Shown here piece after piece: positions 29,830 to 38,208 of a stretch of 64,000 nucleotides of DNA; the first letter of the stretch is position 1; every line of letters begins with the position of its first letter. A program made the translations under genes and the position numbers. This DNA comes from Lysobacter helvus (GTDB lineage: Bacteria; Pseudomonadota; Gammaproteobacteria; Xanthomonadales; Xanthomonadaceae): positions 620,001 to 684,000 of the forward strand of contig NZ_AP024546.1 in NCBI RefSeq assembly GCF_018406645.1. The letters run 5' to 3'. The notes under the pieces are model-generated. The model was not told the DNA's origin and made no database searches. It saw nothing but the letters and a program-made list of their open reading frames with translations.

Positions 29830-30621
29830 ATGCGCCATCGCGCCGCGTTCGTCTCGGATTGCCATCTCGGCGCGACCCATTGCCACGCCGCCGAACTCGC
29901 GACCTTCCTCGAACAGCTGCAATGCGAACGCCTGTACCTCGTCGGCGACATCGTGGACCTGTGGTGGATGGCGTGCCGCCGCGCGCAGTGGGGCGCGGCG
30001 CAGAACCGCGTGGTCGAAGCGCTGCATGCCCTGCGCCGCGCGGGCACCGAACTGATCTACATCCCCGGCAACCACGATCGCCCTGCGCGGCGGTTCTGCG
30101 GGCTCGCTTTGCCGGCGATGCGCGTGCGGCGCCGCGCGATCCACGTCACCGCTGATGGGCGCCGGTTGCTGGTGGTGCACGGCGACGAGTTCGATGCGCA
30201 GACGCAGTTCGGCGGGATGCAGGAGCGCGTGGGTGACTGGTTGTACGACCGGATCCTGTCCGGGAACGCGCTGCTCAACCGCGCGCGCCGGCGCTTCGGG
30301 ATGCGCTACTGGTCGCTCGCCGAATTCCTCAAGCGTCGCAGCGACGCGGCCGAACGCTACATCGCGCGCTATCGCCAGGCCGGGCTCGACGAAGTGCGGC
30401 GGCGCGGCCTCGACGGCATCGTGTGCGGCCATATCCATCGCGCGGCGCTGGAGATGCGCCGCGGCCTGATCTATGCCAACGATGGCGACTGGGTCGAATC
30501 GCTGACCGCGCTGGTCGAGGATCCCGACGGCACGCTGCGCCTGCTGTCCCACACCCACGCCACCCTCGCCCGCCTCGCGCCGCGGCCGGCCTTCGACCTG
30601 CAGCGGCCGCTCGCCGCCTGA
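29830..30621 (+). CDS. Metallophosphoesterase, PlcP/LpxH-like
   Basis: A 263-residue calcineurin-like phosphoesterase with the full metal-site set: SDCHLG, VGDIVDLW, PGNHD, VVHGDEFD and GHIHRA. It falls in the UDP-2,3-diacylglucosamine pyrophosphatase-like group, but the adjacent glycosyltransferase suggests instead the phospholipase PlcP, which releases diacylglycerol from phospholipids under phosphate starvation. Start ATG 29830 has GGAG five bases upstream. A Pho-box-like array stands upstream. LpxH-like lipid A activity remains possible; the true lpxH is expected elsewhere in the genome. Confidence 0.8.
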   Translation: MRHRAAFVSDCHLGATHCHAAELATFLEQLQCERLYLVGDIVDLWWMACRRAQWGAAQNRVVEALHALRRAGTELIYIPGNHDRPARRFCGLALPAMRVRRRAIHVTADGRRLLVVHGDEFDAQTQFGGMQERVGDWLYDRILSGNALLNRARRRFGMRYWSLAEFLKRRSDAAERYIARYRQAGLDEVRRRGLDGIVCGHIHRAALEMRRGLIYANDGDWVESLTALVEDPDGTLRLLSHTHATLARLAPRPAFDLQRPLAA

Positions 30622-30670
30622 CGCAGGCGGCTGTCTCAAAACAGTCACACGCGCGCCATACCGTGCGCGC

Positions 30671-31885
30671 ATGGACCTGCTCATGGTGTCGGACGTCTAT
30701 TTCCCGCGGGTCAACGGCGTGTCGACGTCGATCCGCACGTTCGTCCGCGCGCTGGTCGCGCTGGGCCACCGGGTGACGCTGGTTGCGCCGGACTACGGCG
30801 CGTCGGACGAACAGACCGCGCGCGACACGGAGTTCGGTCCCGCCTTCGACGTGATCCGCGTGCCGGCGCGCGTGTTGTTCTTCGATCCGGAAGACCGCTT
30901 GATGACCGCGCGTGCGTTGCGTGCCGTCGAAGCCCGCCTCGCGTCGCGCCGCTTCGACGCCGTGCACGTGCACACGCCCTTCCGCGCGCATGGCGTCGGC
31001 GTGCGCCTCGCCCGCGCCTCCGGCGCGCCGGTGGTGGAGACCTACCACACGTATTTCGAGGAATACATCGCGCACTACCTGCCGTGGTGTCCCTCGCCGT
31101 TGCTGCGGCTGGTCGCACGGCGCCTGTCGCGCAAGCTGTGCCACGAGGTCGACCACCTCATCGTACCGACCACCGAGATGGAGGCCGTGCTGCGCACCTA
31201 CGGCGTGCGCACGCCTGCCACGGTGCTGCCCACCGGCATCGACCTCGACGAATTCCAGGGCGGCGACGGCCAACGCTTCCGCGCCGCGCAGGGCCTCGCG
31301 CCCGGTGCGCCAGTGGTCGCGACGGTCAGTCGCCTCGCGATCGAAAAGAACATCCCGTTCCTGCTGGACGTCGTCGCGCGGGTCGTGCGCGACGCGCCCG
31401 CACTCCGCTTCGTCATCGCCGGCGAAGGCCCCGATGAGAAACGCTTGCGCACGCGCGTGCGCACGCTGGGCCTGGACGCCAACGTGGTCTTCGTCGGCAA
31501 CCTCGATCGCCGCACCACGCTGCTCGACTGCTATCGCGCGGCGGATGCGTTCCTGTTCGCCTCGCCCACCGAAACGCAGGGCCTGGTGCTGATCGAAGCC
31601 ATGGCGCTCGGCATCCCGATCGTATCGACCGCGGTGATGGGCACCGCCACCGTCTTGCGGAAGGCGCGCAGCGCGGTGGTGAGCGGCGAGCACGTGGAAG
31701 AATTCGCGCGCCACGTGTTGCGCGTGCTGCGCGACGACACCTTGCGCATCGCCTTGTCCGCCGCGGGTCCGCGCGATGCCGCGGCGTGGGACAACGCACG
31801 CCTGATCCAGCGCGCGCTGGAGGTCTACGCCACGGCGCGGCCCGACGCGGCCGCCCTCTCGATTCCCCTGGAAGAACGCGCATGA
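30671..31885 (+). CDS. GT4-family glycosyltransferase, possible diacylglycerol glycosyltransferase (Agt-like)
   Basis: A 404-residue GT-B enzyme: N-terminal acceptor domain (VSDVYFPRVNGVSTSIRTFV, HVHTPFRAHGVGV, YHTYFEEYIAHY) and C-terminal donor domain (VSRLAIEKNIPFLLDVVARV, FVIAGEGPDEKRL, and SPTETQGLVLIEAMALGIPI with the EX7E motif). The opening and the HTYFEEY segment are typical of enzymes that glycosylate diacylglycerol or phosphatidylinositol. It lies 49 bases after the PlcP-like gene, as agt follows plcP in several bacteria, so glycolipid synthesis is the leading inference. The next gene overlaps its stop (ATGA). Confidence 0.82.
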   Translation: MDLLMVSDVYFPRVNGVSTSIRTFVRALVALGHRVTLVAPDYGASDEQTARDTEFGPAFDVIRVPARVLFFDPEDRLMTARALRAVEARLASRRFDAVHVHTPFRAHGVGVRLARASGAPVVETYHTYFEEYIAHYLPWCPSPLLRLVARRLSRKLCHEVDHLIVPTTEMEAVLRTYGVRTPATVLPTGIDLDEFQGGDGQRFRAAQGLAPGAPVVATVSRLAIEKNIPFLLDVVARVVRDAPALRFVIAGEGPDEKRLRTRVRTLGLDANVVFVGNLDRRTTLLDCYRAADAFLFASPTETQGLVLIEAMALGIPIVSTAVMGTATVLRKARSAVVSGEHVEEFARHVLRVLRDDTLRIALSAAGPRDAAAWDNARLIQRALEVYATARPDAAALSIPLEERA

Positions 31886-32364
31886 AGCGACGCACCCTGG
31901 CCTTGGTCCTCGCCTGCTTCGTCACCGGCGCGATCGCCGCGACGACGTGGGTAGACCTCGAACATCGCTTCACGAAGGAACAGCTGCACGCCACCGGCCT
32001 GGACACGCTGACCGCCGCGCAGCTCGCCGAACTCAACCGTTTGCTGCGCGACGACGCCGAGGCTGCGCCTGCGCCCGTCGCCGCCTCCGCGCCGCACGCC
32101 GAGCGCGAACCCGAACGCTCCCGCTTCATCGGCTTCAACGACGAGCCGATCGAAAGCACGCTGGTCGGCACCTTGAACGGTTGGGAACCCGGCACCGAGT
32201 TCGCACTCGCCAACGGCCAGCGCTGGAAGGTCCTCAAGGGCCACTACACGCTGTCGAAACCGCTGCAGGCGCCGAAGGTGAAAGTGGTGCCCGGCGCGGC
32301 GGGCCGCTGGTTCTTCCGCCTCGACGACGACACCCCCGGCGCGCGCGTGTACCGCGTCGACTGA
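31882..32364 (+). CDS. Unknown exported protein
   Basis: A 160-residue protein with a signal peptide (MKRRTLALVLACFVTGAIA, cleavage near residue 20), then a helix (LEHRFTKEQLHATGLDTLTA), an Ala/Pro linker, and a compact beta-rich C-terminus (FALANGQRWKVLKGHYTLSK, then WFFRLDDDTPGARVYRVD). It should be periplasmic. Its start overlaps the glycosyltransferase stop, so it is translated with that pair. Similar short proteins exist in related bacteria as far as I recall, but I cannot name a family. Confidence 0.78.
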   Translation: MKRRTLALVLACFVTGAIAATTWVDLEHRFTKEQLHATGLDTLTAAQLAELNRLLRDDAEAAPAPVAASAPHAEREPERSRFIGFNDEPIESTLVGTLNGWEPGTEFALANGQRWKVLKGHYTLSKPLQAPKVKVVPGAAGRWFFRLDDDTPGARVYRVD

Positions 32365-32376
32365 GCCGCGCCCCCC

Positions 32377-32404
32377 TGAATCCGCACCGCCCTCCGCCGC
32401 GTAA
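32377..32404 (+). promoter_or_regulatory. Predicted ECF-sigma promoter before the sigma factor gene
   Basis: TGAATCC (32377-32383), 16 bases, CGTAA (32400-32404). The element before the desaturase gene, TGCATCC-N16-CGTAA, has the same spacing. That repeat within 1.5 kb, in front of the two transcription units expected to be controlled, supports autoregulation by the ECF factor. The leader to the sigma ATG would be about 120 bases. Confidence 0.6.
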
Positions 32405-32532
32405 AGGCGGACATGCACCCGCACCCGGTCCGGCGTCCCGTCCCCACGTTCCCCCTTCACGGCACGTGGCTTAAGGTTCGCCGGACACCGCGGCGCCCTG
32501 CCGCACCCCGATTCGCAGGACGCGCGCGCCCC

Positions 32533-33099
32533 ATGACCGACCTCGTGTTGCCCGAACGCAACGCCGACGCCATCGACGCGCTGCTCGCGCGCGTGGCCGG
32601 CGGCGACCGGGCCGCGTTCGAAGCTCTGTATCGCGATGCCGCGCCGCTGCTGCTCGGCATCTGCCTGCGCGTGCTGCCCGATCGCGCGGAAGCCGAGGAC
32701 GTGCTGCAGGACGTGTTCGTCACGGTGTGGCGCAAGGCCGCGCAATTCGACGGCGCCCGCGCGCGTGCGCTGACGTGGATGGGCGCGATCGCACGCAACC
32801 GGTCGATCGACCGCCTGCGCGCAATGCCGAATGCCCCGCGCGCGCCGATGGAACTCGCCGAGGAAGCGCCCGACCCCGCGCCCTCGCCCGCCATGCAGGC
32901 CGAGGCCAGCGCTGACAAGGCGCGCCTGGACGACTGCGTCGAGCAACTCGAACCGCGCCGCAGGCAACTCATCCGCACCGCGTTCTTCGAGAACGTCACG
33001 TATGAAGAACTCGCGGCGCGCACCGGGTCGCCGATCGGTTCGATCAAGAGCTGGATCCGGCGCGGCCTGCAGCAACTCAAAGCGTGCCTGGAACGATGA
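32533..33099 (+). CDS. ECF RNA polymerase sigma factor (SigK/RpoE-like)
   Basis: A 188-residue group 4 sigma factor. Region 2 (residues about 30-72) shows FEALYRDAAPLLLGICLRVL and AEDVLQDVFVTVWRKAAQFD; region 4 (about 140-184) shows the helix-turn-helix YEELAARTGSPIGSIKSWIR. It directs polymerase to stress promoters and is held by the anti-sigma factor encoded next, whose ATG overlaps its stop. ATG 32533 gives normal ECF length; an upstream in-frame ATG at 32413 would add 40 Pro/Arg-rich residues that look untranslated. Likely targets are its own gene and the lipid operon, from the shared promoter motif. Confidence 0.92.
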   Translation: MTDLVLPERNADAIDALLARVAGGDRAAFEALYRDAAPLLLGICLRVLPDRAEAEDVLQDVFVTVWRKAAQFDGARARALTWMGAIARNRSIDRLRAMPNAPRAPMELAEEAPDPAPSPAMQAEASADKARLDDCVEQLEPRRRQLIRTAFFENVTYEELAARTGSPIGSIKSWIRRGLQQLKACLER

Positions 33100-33866
33100 A
33101 CGTCGCCGCCGACCGCCTCGAACCCGACGTGCCGCGCGACGACGACCTGTTCGCCGCCGAATACGCGCTGGGCGTGCTCGACGCGAACGAGCGCATCGAA
33201 GCGCAGGCACGCATCGCGCGCGATCCGGCGTTCGCGGCCCTGGTCGCGGCCTGGGACGCGCGCTTCGCTGCCTGGTTGCTGCGTGCACAACCGCAGGCGC
33301 CCAGCGCGCACGTCTGGCCGCGCGTGCGTACGTCGCTCGGATGGGCGTCGGTCGGCGACGACACGCGCCCGGGCCGCTGGAACGATGTGCGTACGTGGCG
33401 CCTTGCCACCGCGCTCGCCGCAGCCGCCGCCATCGCCGCGATCAGCTTCGCGTTGCTGCAGCGTCCCGCGCCGCCCGCACCGCCGCAGGTCGTCGTGGCG
33501 CCGCCCGCGCCTGCACCGACGACGCCCGCGCGCCCCGTCACCGTGCTCGAACGCGACGACGGCAGCACGGGCTGGATCGCCTCCATCGACCCGGGCGCCG
33601 CGCAGGTCCACCTGGCGCCCGTGCCCGTGCCGGCCGATGCGCAGGGTCGCGTGAACGAGCTGTGGGTCATTCCCGCGGGCAAGGCACCGATCTCGCTGGG
33701 CCTGGTCTCGACCGACAAGGCGCAGACCATCGACGTGCCGGCCGCCGTGCGCGATGCGTTGCGCGTCGGCGCGACGCTCGCCGTCACGCTCGAACCGCTG
33801 GCCGGCATCCCGCATGCGGCCCCGTCCGGACCGGTCGTGGCGAAGGGCGGCATCGCGCAGATCTGA
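33096..33866 (+). CDS. RskA-like membrane anti-sigma factor
   Basis: A 256-residue single-pass protein. The N-terminal cytoplasmic segment (FAAEYALGVLDANERIEAQA, then VAAWDARFAAWLL) is the typical RskA sigma-binding domain and has no Cys, so it is not a zinc-containing ChrR or ZAS type. One membrane helix spans residues about 102-121; a Pro/Ala linker and a periplasmic RskA domain (NELWVIPAGKAPISLGLVST) follow. It should release the sigma factor after regulated proteolysis or another periplasmic cue. The start overlaps the sigma stop (ATGA). Confidence 0.9.
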   Translation: MNVAADRLEPDVPRDDDLFAAEYALGVLDANERIEAQARIARDPAFAALVAAWDARFAAWLLRAQPQAPSAHVWPRVRTSLGWASVGDDTRPGRWNDVRTWRLATALAAAAAIAAISFALLQRPAPPAPPQVVVAPPAPAPTTPARPVTVLERDDGSTGWIASIDPGAAQVHLAPVPVPADAQGRVNELWVIPAGKAPISLGLVSTDKAQTIDVPAAVRDALRVGATLAVTLEPLAGIPHAAPSGPVVAKGGIAQI

Positions 33867-33875
33867 CCTGGCAGG

Positions 33876-33903
33876 TGCATCCACCGGGGCGTCCCGTCCG
33901 TAA
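33876..33903 (+). promoter_or_regulatory. Predicted ECF-sigma promoter before the lipid-modification operon
   Basis: TGCATCC (33876-33882), 16 bases, CGTAA (33899-33903), nearly identical to the element before the sigma gene. It lies ten bases after the anti-sigma stop and 33 before the desaturase ATG, a normal promoter distance, so the seven-gene operon can be read separately from the sigma/anti-sigma pair. Confidence 0.6.
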
Positions 33904-33935
33904 CACGGACAGGACCGCGCTCCAGGAGGGATGCC

Positions 33936-34862
33936 ATGGCCGTTGCCCAGACCGTCGCCGCGACGATGCGGCGCTGGTTCGACACCACGACGCAGGTGCC
34001 CGGCGAACGCGAAGGTCGCATCGACTGGTTGCGGGCTTCGCCGTTCGTCGCGATGCACCTGGCGTGCCTGTGGGTGTTCTCGGTCGGCGTGTCGGCGACC
34101 GCGCTGTGGGTCGCGGCGATCGCCTACGCGGTGCGCATGTTCGCGCTCACCGCGTTCTACCACCGCTACTTCTCCCACCGCACGTTCCGCGCCTCGCGCA
34201 CCGTGCAGTTCGTCTTTGCATTGATCGGCGCGGCGTGCGTGCAGCGCGGGCCGCTGTGGTGGGCCGCGCACCATCGTGACCACCACCGCCACACCGAGAC
34301 CGCGCGCGATCCGCATTCCCCGCGCGTGCATGGCTTCCTGTGGAGCCACGCCGGCTGGTTCCTGACGCCCGCGGCCTTCCGCACCAACCTGGCGCGCGTG
34401 CCGGACTTCGCGCAATACCGCGAACTGCGCTGGCTGGATCGCTTCGATACGGCCGTGCCGGTGCTGTTCGCGATCGCGCTCTACGCGGCGGGTGCCTTGC
34501 TCGAACGCTACGCGCCGGGCCTGCACACCAACGGGCCGCAGCTGCTGGTGTGGGGGTTCTTCGTGTCCACCGTGGTGCTGTTCCATGCGACGGTCACGAT
34601 CAACTCGCTCGCGCACCGGTTCGGCCGGCGCCGCTTCGACACGCGCGACGACAGCCGCAACAACGCATGGCTGGCGCTGATCACCTTCGGCGAAGGCTGG
34701 CACAACAACCACCACTTCTTCCCGGGCACCGTGCGCCAGGGCTTCCGCTGGTGGGAAATCGACCTGTCGTACTACGTGTTGCGCGCGATGGCGGCGGTTG
34801 GCCTGGTGCGCGACCTCAAGCCGGTGCCCGCCTGGGTGCTGGCGAGGGCGAAGGCGCCCTGA
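33936..34862 (+). CDS. Membrane fatty acid desaturase (delta-9 acyl-CoA/acyl-lipid type)
   Basis: A 308-residue di-iron integral membrane desaturase with three histidine boxes: HRYFSH, HHRDHHRH and HNNHH. Four to five hydrophobic segments (for example FVAMHLACLWVFSVGVSATA and VWGFFVSTVVLFHATVTI) match the stearoyl-CoA desaturase fold. It would introduce a double bond into membrane acyl chains, making substrates for the methyltransferases encoded downstream. AGGAGGG lies five bases before the ATG. It is first in the operon; its stop overlaps the next start (TGATG). Confidence 0.93.
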   Translation: MAVAQTVAATMRRWFDTTTQVPGEREGRIDWLRASPFVAMHLACLWVFSVGVSATALWVAAIAYAVRMFALTAFYHRYFSHRTFRASRTVQFVFALIGAACVQRGPLWWAAHHRDHHRHTETARDPHSPRVHGFLWSHAGWFLTPAAFRTNLARVPDFAQYRELRWLDRFDTAVPVLFAIALYAAGALLERYAPGLHTNGPQLLVWGFFVSTVVLFHATVTINSLAHRFGRRRFDTRDDSRNNAWLALITFGEGWHNNHHFFPGTVRQGFRWWEIDLSYYVLRAMAAVGLVRDLKPVPAWVLARAKAP

Positions 34863-36166
34863 TGCGCATCGCGGTCATCGGTTCCGGGATCTCCGGCCTC
34901 GCCAGCGCGTGGCTCCTGTCGCGCCGGCACGCGGTCACGCTGTTCGAAGCGGACACGCGCCTGGGCGGGCACACGCATACGCACATCGTGAAGGTCGATG
35001 GCCAGGCGGTGGCGGTCGACACGGGCTTCATCGTGCACAACCGCGCGCACTATCCGTTGCTCTCGCGCATGTTCGATGCGCTGGGCGTGCAGACGCAGCC
35101 GACGACGATGGGATTTTCCGTCAGCAACGCGCGCAGCGGGCTGGAATACAACGCCACCTCGCTCGATGGCCTGTTCTGCCAGCGTCGCAACATCGCCTCG
35201 CCGCGCTTCCTCGGCATGCTGCGCGACCTGGCACGCTTCTACCGCATCGCCCCTGCGTTGCTGGACGCAGGCGCGGGCGATCCGACGCTGCGCGAATTCC
35301 TGGCGCAGCATCGCTTCGGCCAGGCGTTTCGCGACGACCACCTGGTCCCGATGGCGTGCGCCCTGTGGTCGTCGCCTGCCGCCACCATCCTCGAATTTCC
35401 CGCGCGGCATCTCGTCTGCTTCATGCACCAGCACCAGATGCTGCAGGTCTCCGGGCGCCCGGAATGGCGCGTCGTGCGCGGCGGGTCTTCGCAATACATC
35501 CGCGCGCTCGAACGCGACTGGCGCGTCGACGTCCGCCTGGGCACGCCGGTGCGGCGCGTGCGCCGCGATGTCGAAGGCGTGGAAGTCCAGGTCGATGGCG
35601 GCGGGGAGCGATTCGAGGCCGTGGTGATGGCGTGCCACAGCGACCAGGCGCTGGCGCTGCTGGGCGATGCGGACGCAACCGAACGCGCGGTGCTCGGTGC
35701 GATTCCCTACCAGGCCAACGACACCGTGCTGCACACCGATGCGTCGCTGCTGCCGCGCCATCGCAAGGCGTGGGCCGCGTGGAATGCGCACGTGCCCACC
35801 GATGCCACCGGGGCCTGCACGGTGAGCTACTGGATGAACGCGCTGCAATCGCTGGAGGTCGGCACGCCGTTGATCGTCACGCTCAATCGCACGACGGACA
35901 TCGATCCCGCCAAGATCCTGGCGCGCATGTCGTACACGCACCCGGTGTTCACCCGCGCCGCGGTCGCCGCGCAGGCCTTGCGGCCCACGATCCAGGGGCG
36001 CGCACGCACGTGGTACGCCGGCGCGTACTGGGGCTGGGGCTTCCACGAAGACGGCATGCGCAGCGCGGTGGAGGTGGCTGAATTGCTCGGCGTGCGCTGG
36101 TGCGTCGAAGGCATCGGGACGTCGATGCCCGACCCCGTCGACGCCCCATCCCGGGAGGCCGCATGA
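34862..36166 (+). CDS. FAD-dependent amine-oxidase-like oxidoreductase
   Basis: A 434-residue flavoprotein starting with the Rossmann motif MRIAVIGSGISGLASAWLLS and VTLFEADTRLGGH, and ending with a flavin-contacting segment (YAGAYWGWGFHEDGMRSAVE). It belongs to the NAD(P)-binding/amine-oxidase-like group that recurs next to DUF1365 and CFA-like genes. Enzymes of this position act on modified acyl chains (for example as dehydrogenases in furan fatty acid synthesis); the reaction here is inferred only from context. Overlaps with both neighbours indicate tight coupling. Confidence 0.88.
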   Translation: MRIAVIGSGISGLASAWLLSRRHAVTLFEADTRLGGHTHTHIVKVDGQAVAVDTGFIVHNRAHYPLLSRMFDALGVQTQPTTMGFSVSNARSGLEYNATSLDGLFCQRRNIASPRFLGMLRDLARFYRIAPALLDAGAGDPTLREFLAQHRFGQAFRDDHLVPMACALWSSPAATILEFPARHLVCFMHQHQMLQVSGRPEWRVVRGGSSQYIRALERDWRVDVRLGTPVRRVRRDVEGVEVQVDGGGERFEAVVMACHSDQALALLGDADATERAVLGAIPYQANDTVLHTDASLLPRHRKAWAAWNAHVPTDATGACTVSYWMNALQSLEVGTPLIVTLNRTTDIDPAKILARMSYTHPVFTRAAVAAQALRPTIQGRARTWYAGAYWGWGFHEDGMRSAVEVAELLGVRWCVEGIGTSMPDPVDAPSREAA

Positions 36167-36936
36167 ACGCCGTCGTGCACAGCGCCCTGTACGAAGGCGG
36201 CGTGCGCCATCGCCGCTTCCTGCCGCGCGCGCATGCGTTCGGCTACCGGATGGCGCAATTGTTCCTCGACCTCGACGAAGTCGACGCGATCTTCCGCGGA
36301 CGCTGGCTGTGGTCGGTGGATGCGCCCAACCTCGCCGAGTTCCGGCGCGCGGATTTCCTGGGGCCGGCGACGCAACCCTTGAAGGACGCCGTGCTCGCGC
36401 GCGTCGAAGCGCAGACGGGCACGCGCCCGAGCGGCCCGGTGCGCCTGCTCGCGCACCTGCGCTACGGCGGCCATGTCTTCAACCCGGTCTGCTTCTACTA
36501 CTGCTTCGAACGCGACGGCTCGCTCGCCGCCATCGTCGCGGAGATCACCAACACGCCGTGGGGCGAACGCCACGCCTACGTGCTGCCGGTCGCCGAGGCC
36601 GCGCGTGCGGGCCGCGCGCTGCGGTGGGACTTCGACAAATCGTTCCACGTCTCGCCGTTCATGGGCATGGCGCGCGCGTACGACTGGCGCTTCACGGTTC
36701 CGGGCGAAGACCTGCGCGTGCACATGCGGGTGCTGCGCGAGGGCGCGTGCGAATTCGACGCCACGCTCGCGCTGCAACGCCGCCCGCTCGACGGCCCGGC
36801 GCTTGCGCGCGTCCTGTGGCGCTACCCGCTGATGACCGTCCAGGTGATCGGCGCCATCCATTGGCAGGCGTTGCGCTTGTGGTGCAAGCGCGTACCGATC
36901 CATTCCCATCCCCGTTTGCAGGAACCGCTGGCATGA
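36163..36936 (+). CDS. DUF1365 family protein
   Basis: A 257-residue protein typical of DUF1365: LYEGGVRHRRFLPRAHAFGY at the N-terminus, RLLAHLRYGGHVFNPVCFYY in the middle, EITNTPWGERHAYVLP, and FDKSFHVSPFMGM with conserved His and Phe. The biochemical role is not established; it almost always lies with the FAD protein and CFA-like methyltransferase and is presumed to help lipid modification. GGGAGG precedes the ATG, which overlaps the previous stop (ATGA). Confidence 0.92.
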   Translation: MNAVVHSALYEGGVRHRRFLPRAHAFGYRMAQLFLDLDEVDAIFRGRWLWSVDAPNLAEFRRADFLGPATQPLKDAVLARVEAQTGTRPSGPVRLLAHLRYGGHVFNPVCFYYCFERDGSLAAIVAEITNTPWGERHAYVLPVAEAARAGRALRWDFDKSFHVSPFMGMARAYDWRFTVPGEDLRVHMRVLREGACEFDATLALQRRPLDGPALARVLWRYPLMTVQVIGAIHWQALRLWCKRVPIHSHPRLQEPLA

Positions 36937-38207
36937 ATGTCCAAGTCAATGTCGTCCCGCTGGCGCGGCCGCGCTGGTCGCCGCTGGATCGCCTGCTCCG
37001 CGATCGGCTGCTGCACACGCTGGCCGGCCTGCGGGGCGGCACCCTGCAGGTCCACGATGCCTTCGGCACCACGCTGCTGGGCGACGGGACGTTCCCCGCG
37101 CTCGAACTGCATGTCCACAACGCCGCGTTCTACCGCCTCGCCGCCGCCAGCGGCAGCGTCGGCGCCGCGGAGGCGTACATCGACGGTGCGTGGGACTGCA
37201 ACGACCTGGTCGCGCTGGTGCAGGTGCTCGTGCGCAACCGCGCATTGCTCGATGCGATGGAAACCGGCCCCGCGCGCCTGGGCGGCGCCGCCTTGCGCCT
37301 GTGGCATGCGGCACGACGCAACACGCGCGCCGGTGCGCGGCGCAACATCGCGGCGCACTACGACCTCGGCAACGATTTCTTCGGATTGTTCCTGTCCGAC
37401 GACCTGATGTACTCCTCGGCGATGTTCGCGCGCGAGGACGACACGCTGGAAGTCGCTTCGCGCCGCAAGCTGGATCGCATCTGCCGCAAGCTTCAGCTCG
37501 CGCCGGGCGATCGCGTCGTGGAAATCGGCACGGGCTGGGGCGGCTTCGCGCTGTTCGCCGCGGCCAACTACGGGTGCCACGTCACCACGACCACGATCTC
37601 GGGCGAACAGCACGCGCTGGCCACCGCGCGCGTGGCGGCCGCGGGTTTGCAGGATCGCGTGACGCTGCTGCGCGAGGACTACCGCGACCTGCGCGGCGAC
37701 TACGACAAGCTGGTGTCGATCGAGATGGTGGAAGCGATCGGCGCCGCGCAGCTGCCCGGCTACTTCGAACGCATCGGTGCGCTGCTGCGCCCCGGCGGCC
37801 TGGCGCTCGTGCAGGCGATCACCATCGAGGACCACCGCTACGCACGGGCGCTGCGGTCGGTGGATTTCATCAAGCGCCATGTGTTCCCGGGCTCGTTCAT
37901 TCCTTCCCTCGCCGCGTTGATCGACGCGAAGACGCAACGCAGCGACCTGGCGCTGCTGCACGTGGAGGATTTCGGGATGTCGTATGCGCGCACGCTGCAG
38001 GCCTGGCGCGAACGCTTCGAGGCCCGCTTGCCCGAGGTCTTCGCGCTGGGGCACGACGCGCGCTTCGCGCGCCTGTGGACGTTCTACCTGGCGTATTGCG
38101 AAGGCGGGTTCCGCGAGCGGTCGATCGGCGTCGCGCAACTGGTGTTCGCGAAACCCGGGGCGCGCGATGCAGGCGCCGTGCCTGCGCTCGATGCGATCGA
38201 GGCCTGA
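36933..38207 (+). CDS. Cyclopropane-fatty-acid-synthase-like methyltransferase (first copy)
   Basis: A 424-residue SAM-dependent lipid methyltransferase. The N-terminal domain (residues 1-120) resembles the CFA lipid-binding part. The catalytic core has AHYDLGNDFFGLFLSDDLMY, the SAM motif VVEIGTGWGGFALFAA, and SIEMVEAIGAAQLPGYF. Such enzymes add a methylene or methyl group across cis double bonds of phospholipid acyl chains, here plausibly after the desaturase. Coupled to DUF1365 by ATGA and to the next gene by a one-base gap. A housekeeping cfa may exist elsewhere, so I give no symbol. Confidence 0.9.
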   Translation: MNVQVNVVPLARPRWSPLDRLLRDRLLHTLAGLRGGTLQVHDAFGTTLLGDGTFPALELHVHNAAFYRLAAASGSVGAAEAYIDGAWDCNDLVALVQVLVRNRALLDAMETGPARLGGAALRLWHAARRNTRAGARRNIAAHYDLGNDFFGLFLSDDLMYSSAMFAREDDTLEVASRRKLDRICRKLQLAPGDRVVEIGTGWGGFALFAAANYGCHVTTTTISGEQHALATARVAAAGLQDRVTLLREDYRDLRGDYDKLVSIEMVEAIGAAQLPGYFERIGALLRPGGLALVQAITIEDHRYARALRSVDFIKRHVFPGSFIPSLAALIDAKTQRSDLALLHVEDFGMSYARTLQAWRERFEARLPEVFALGHDARFARLWTFYLAYCEGGFRERSIGVAQLVFAKPGARDAGAVPALDAIEA

Positions 38208-38208
38208 G

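Noticed and set aside
29830-30621. Calling the metallophosphoesterase lpxH
   Set aside because: The motif set is shared by several groups, and the glycosyltransferase neighbour fits PlcP better; left without a symbol.
32413-32532. Upstream ATG giving a 228-residue sigma factor
   Set aside because: The extra 40 residues are Pro/Arg-rich and not sigma-like; 32533 gives normal ECF length.
33096-33866. ChrR-type zinc anti-sigma factor
   Set aside because: The protein has no Cys or zinc-ligand pattern and has a membrane helix; it fits RskA.
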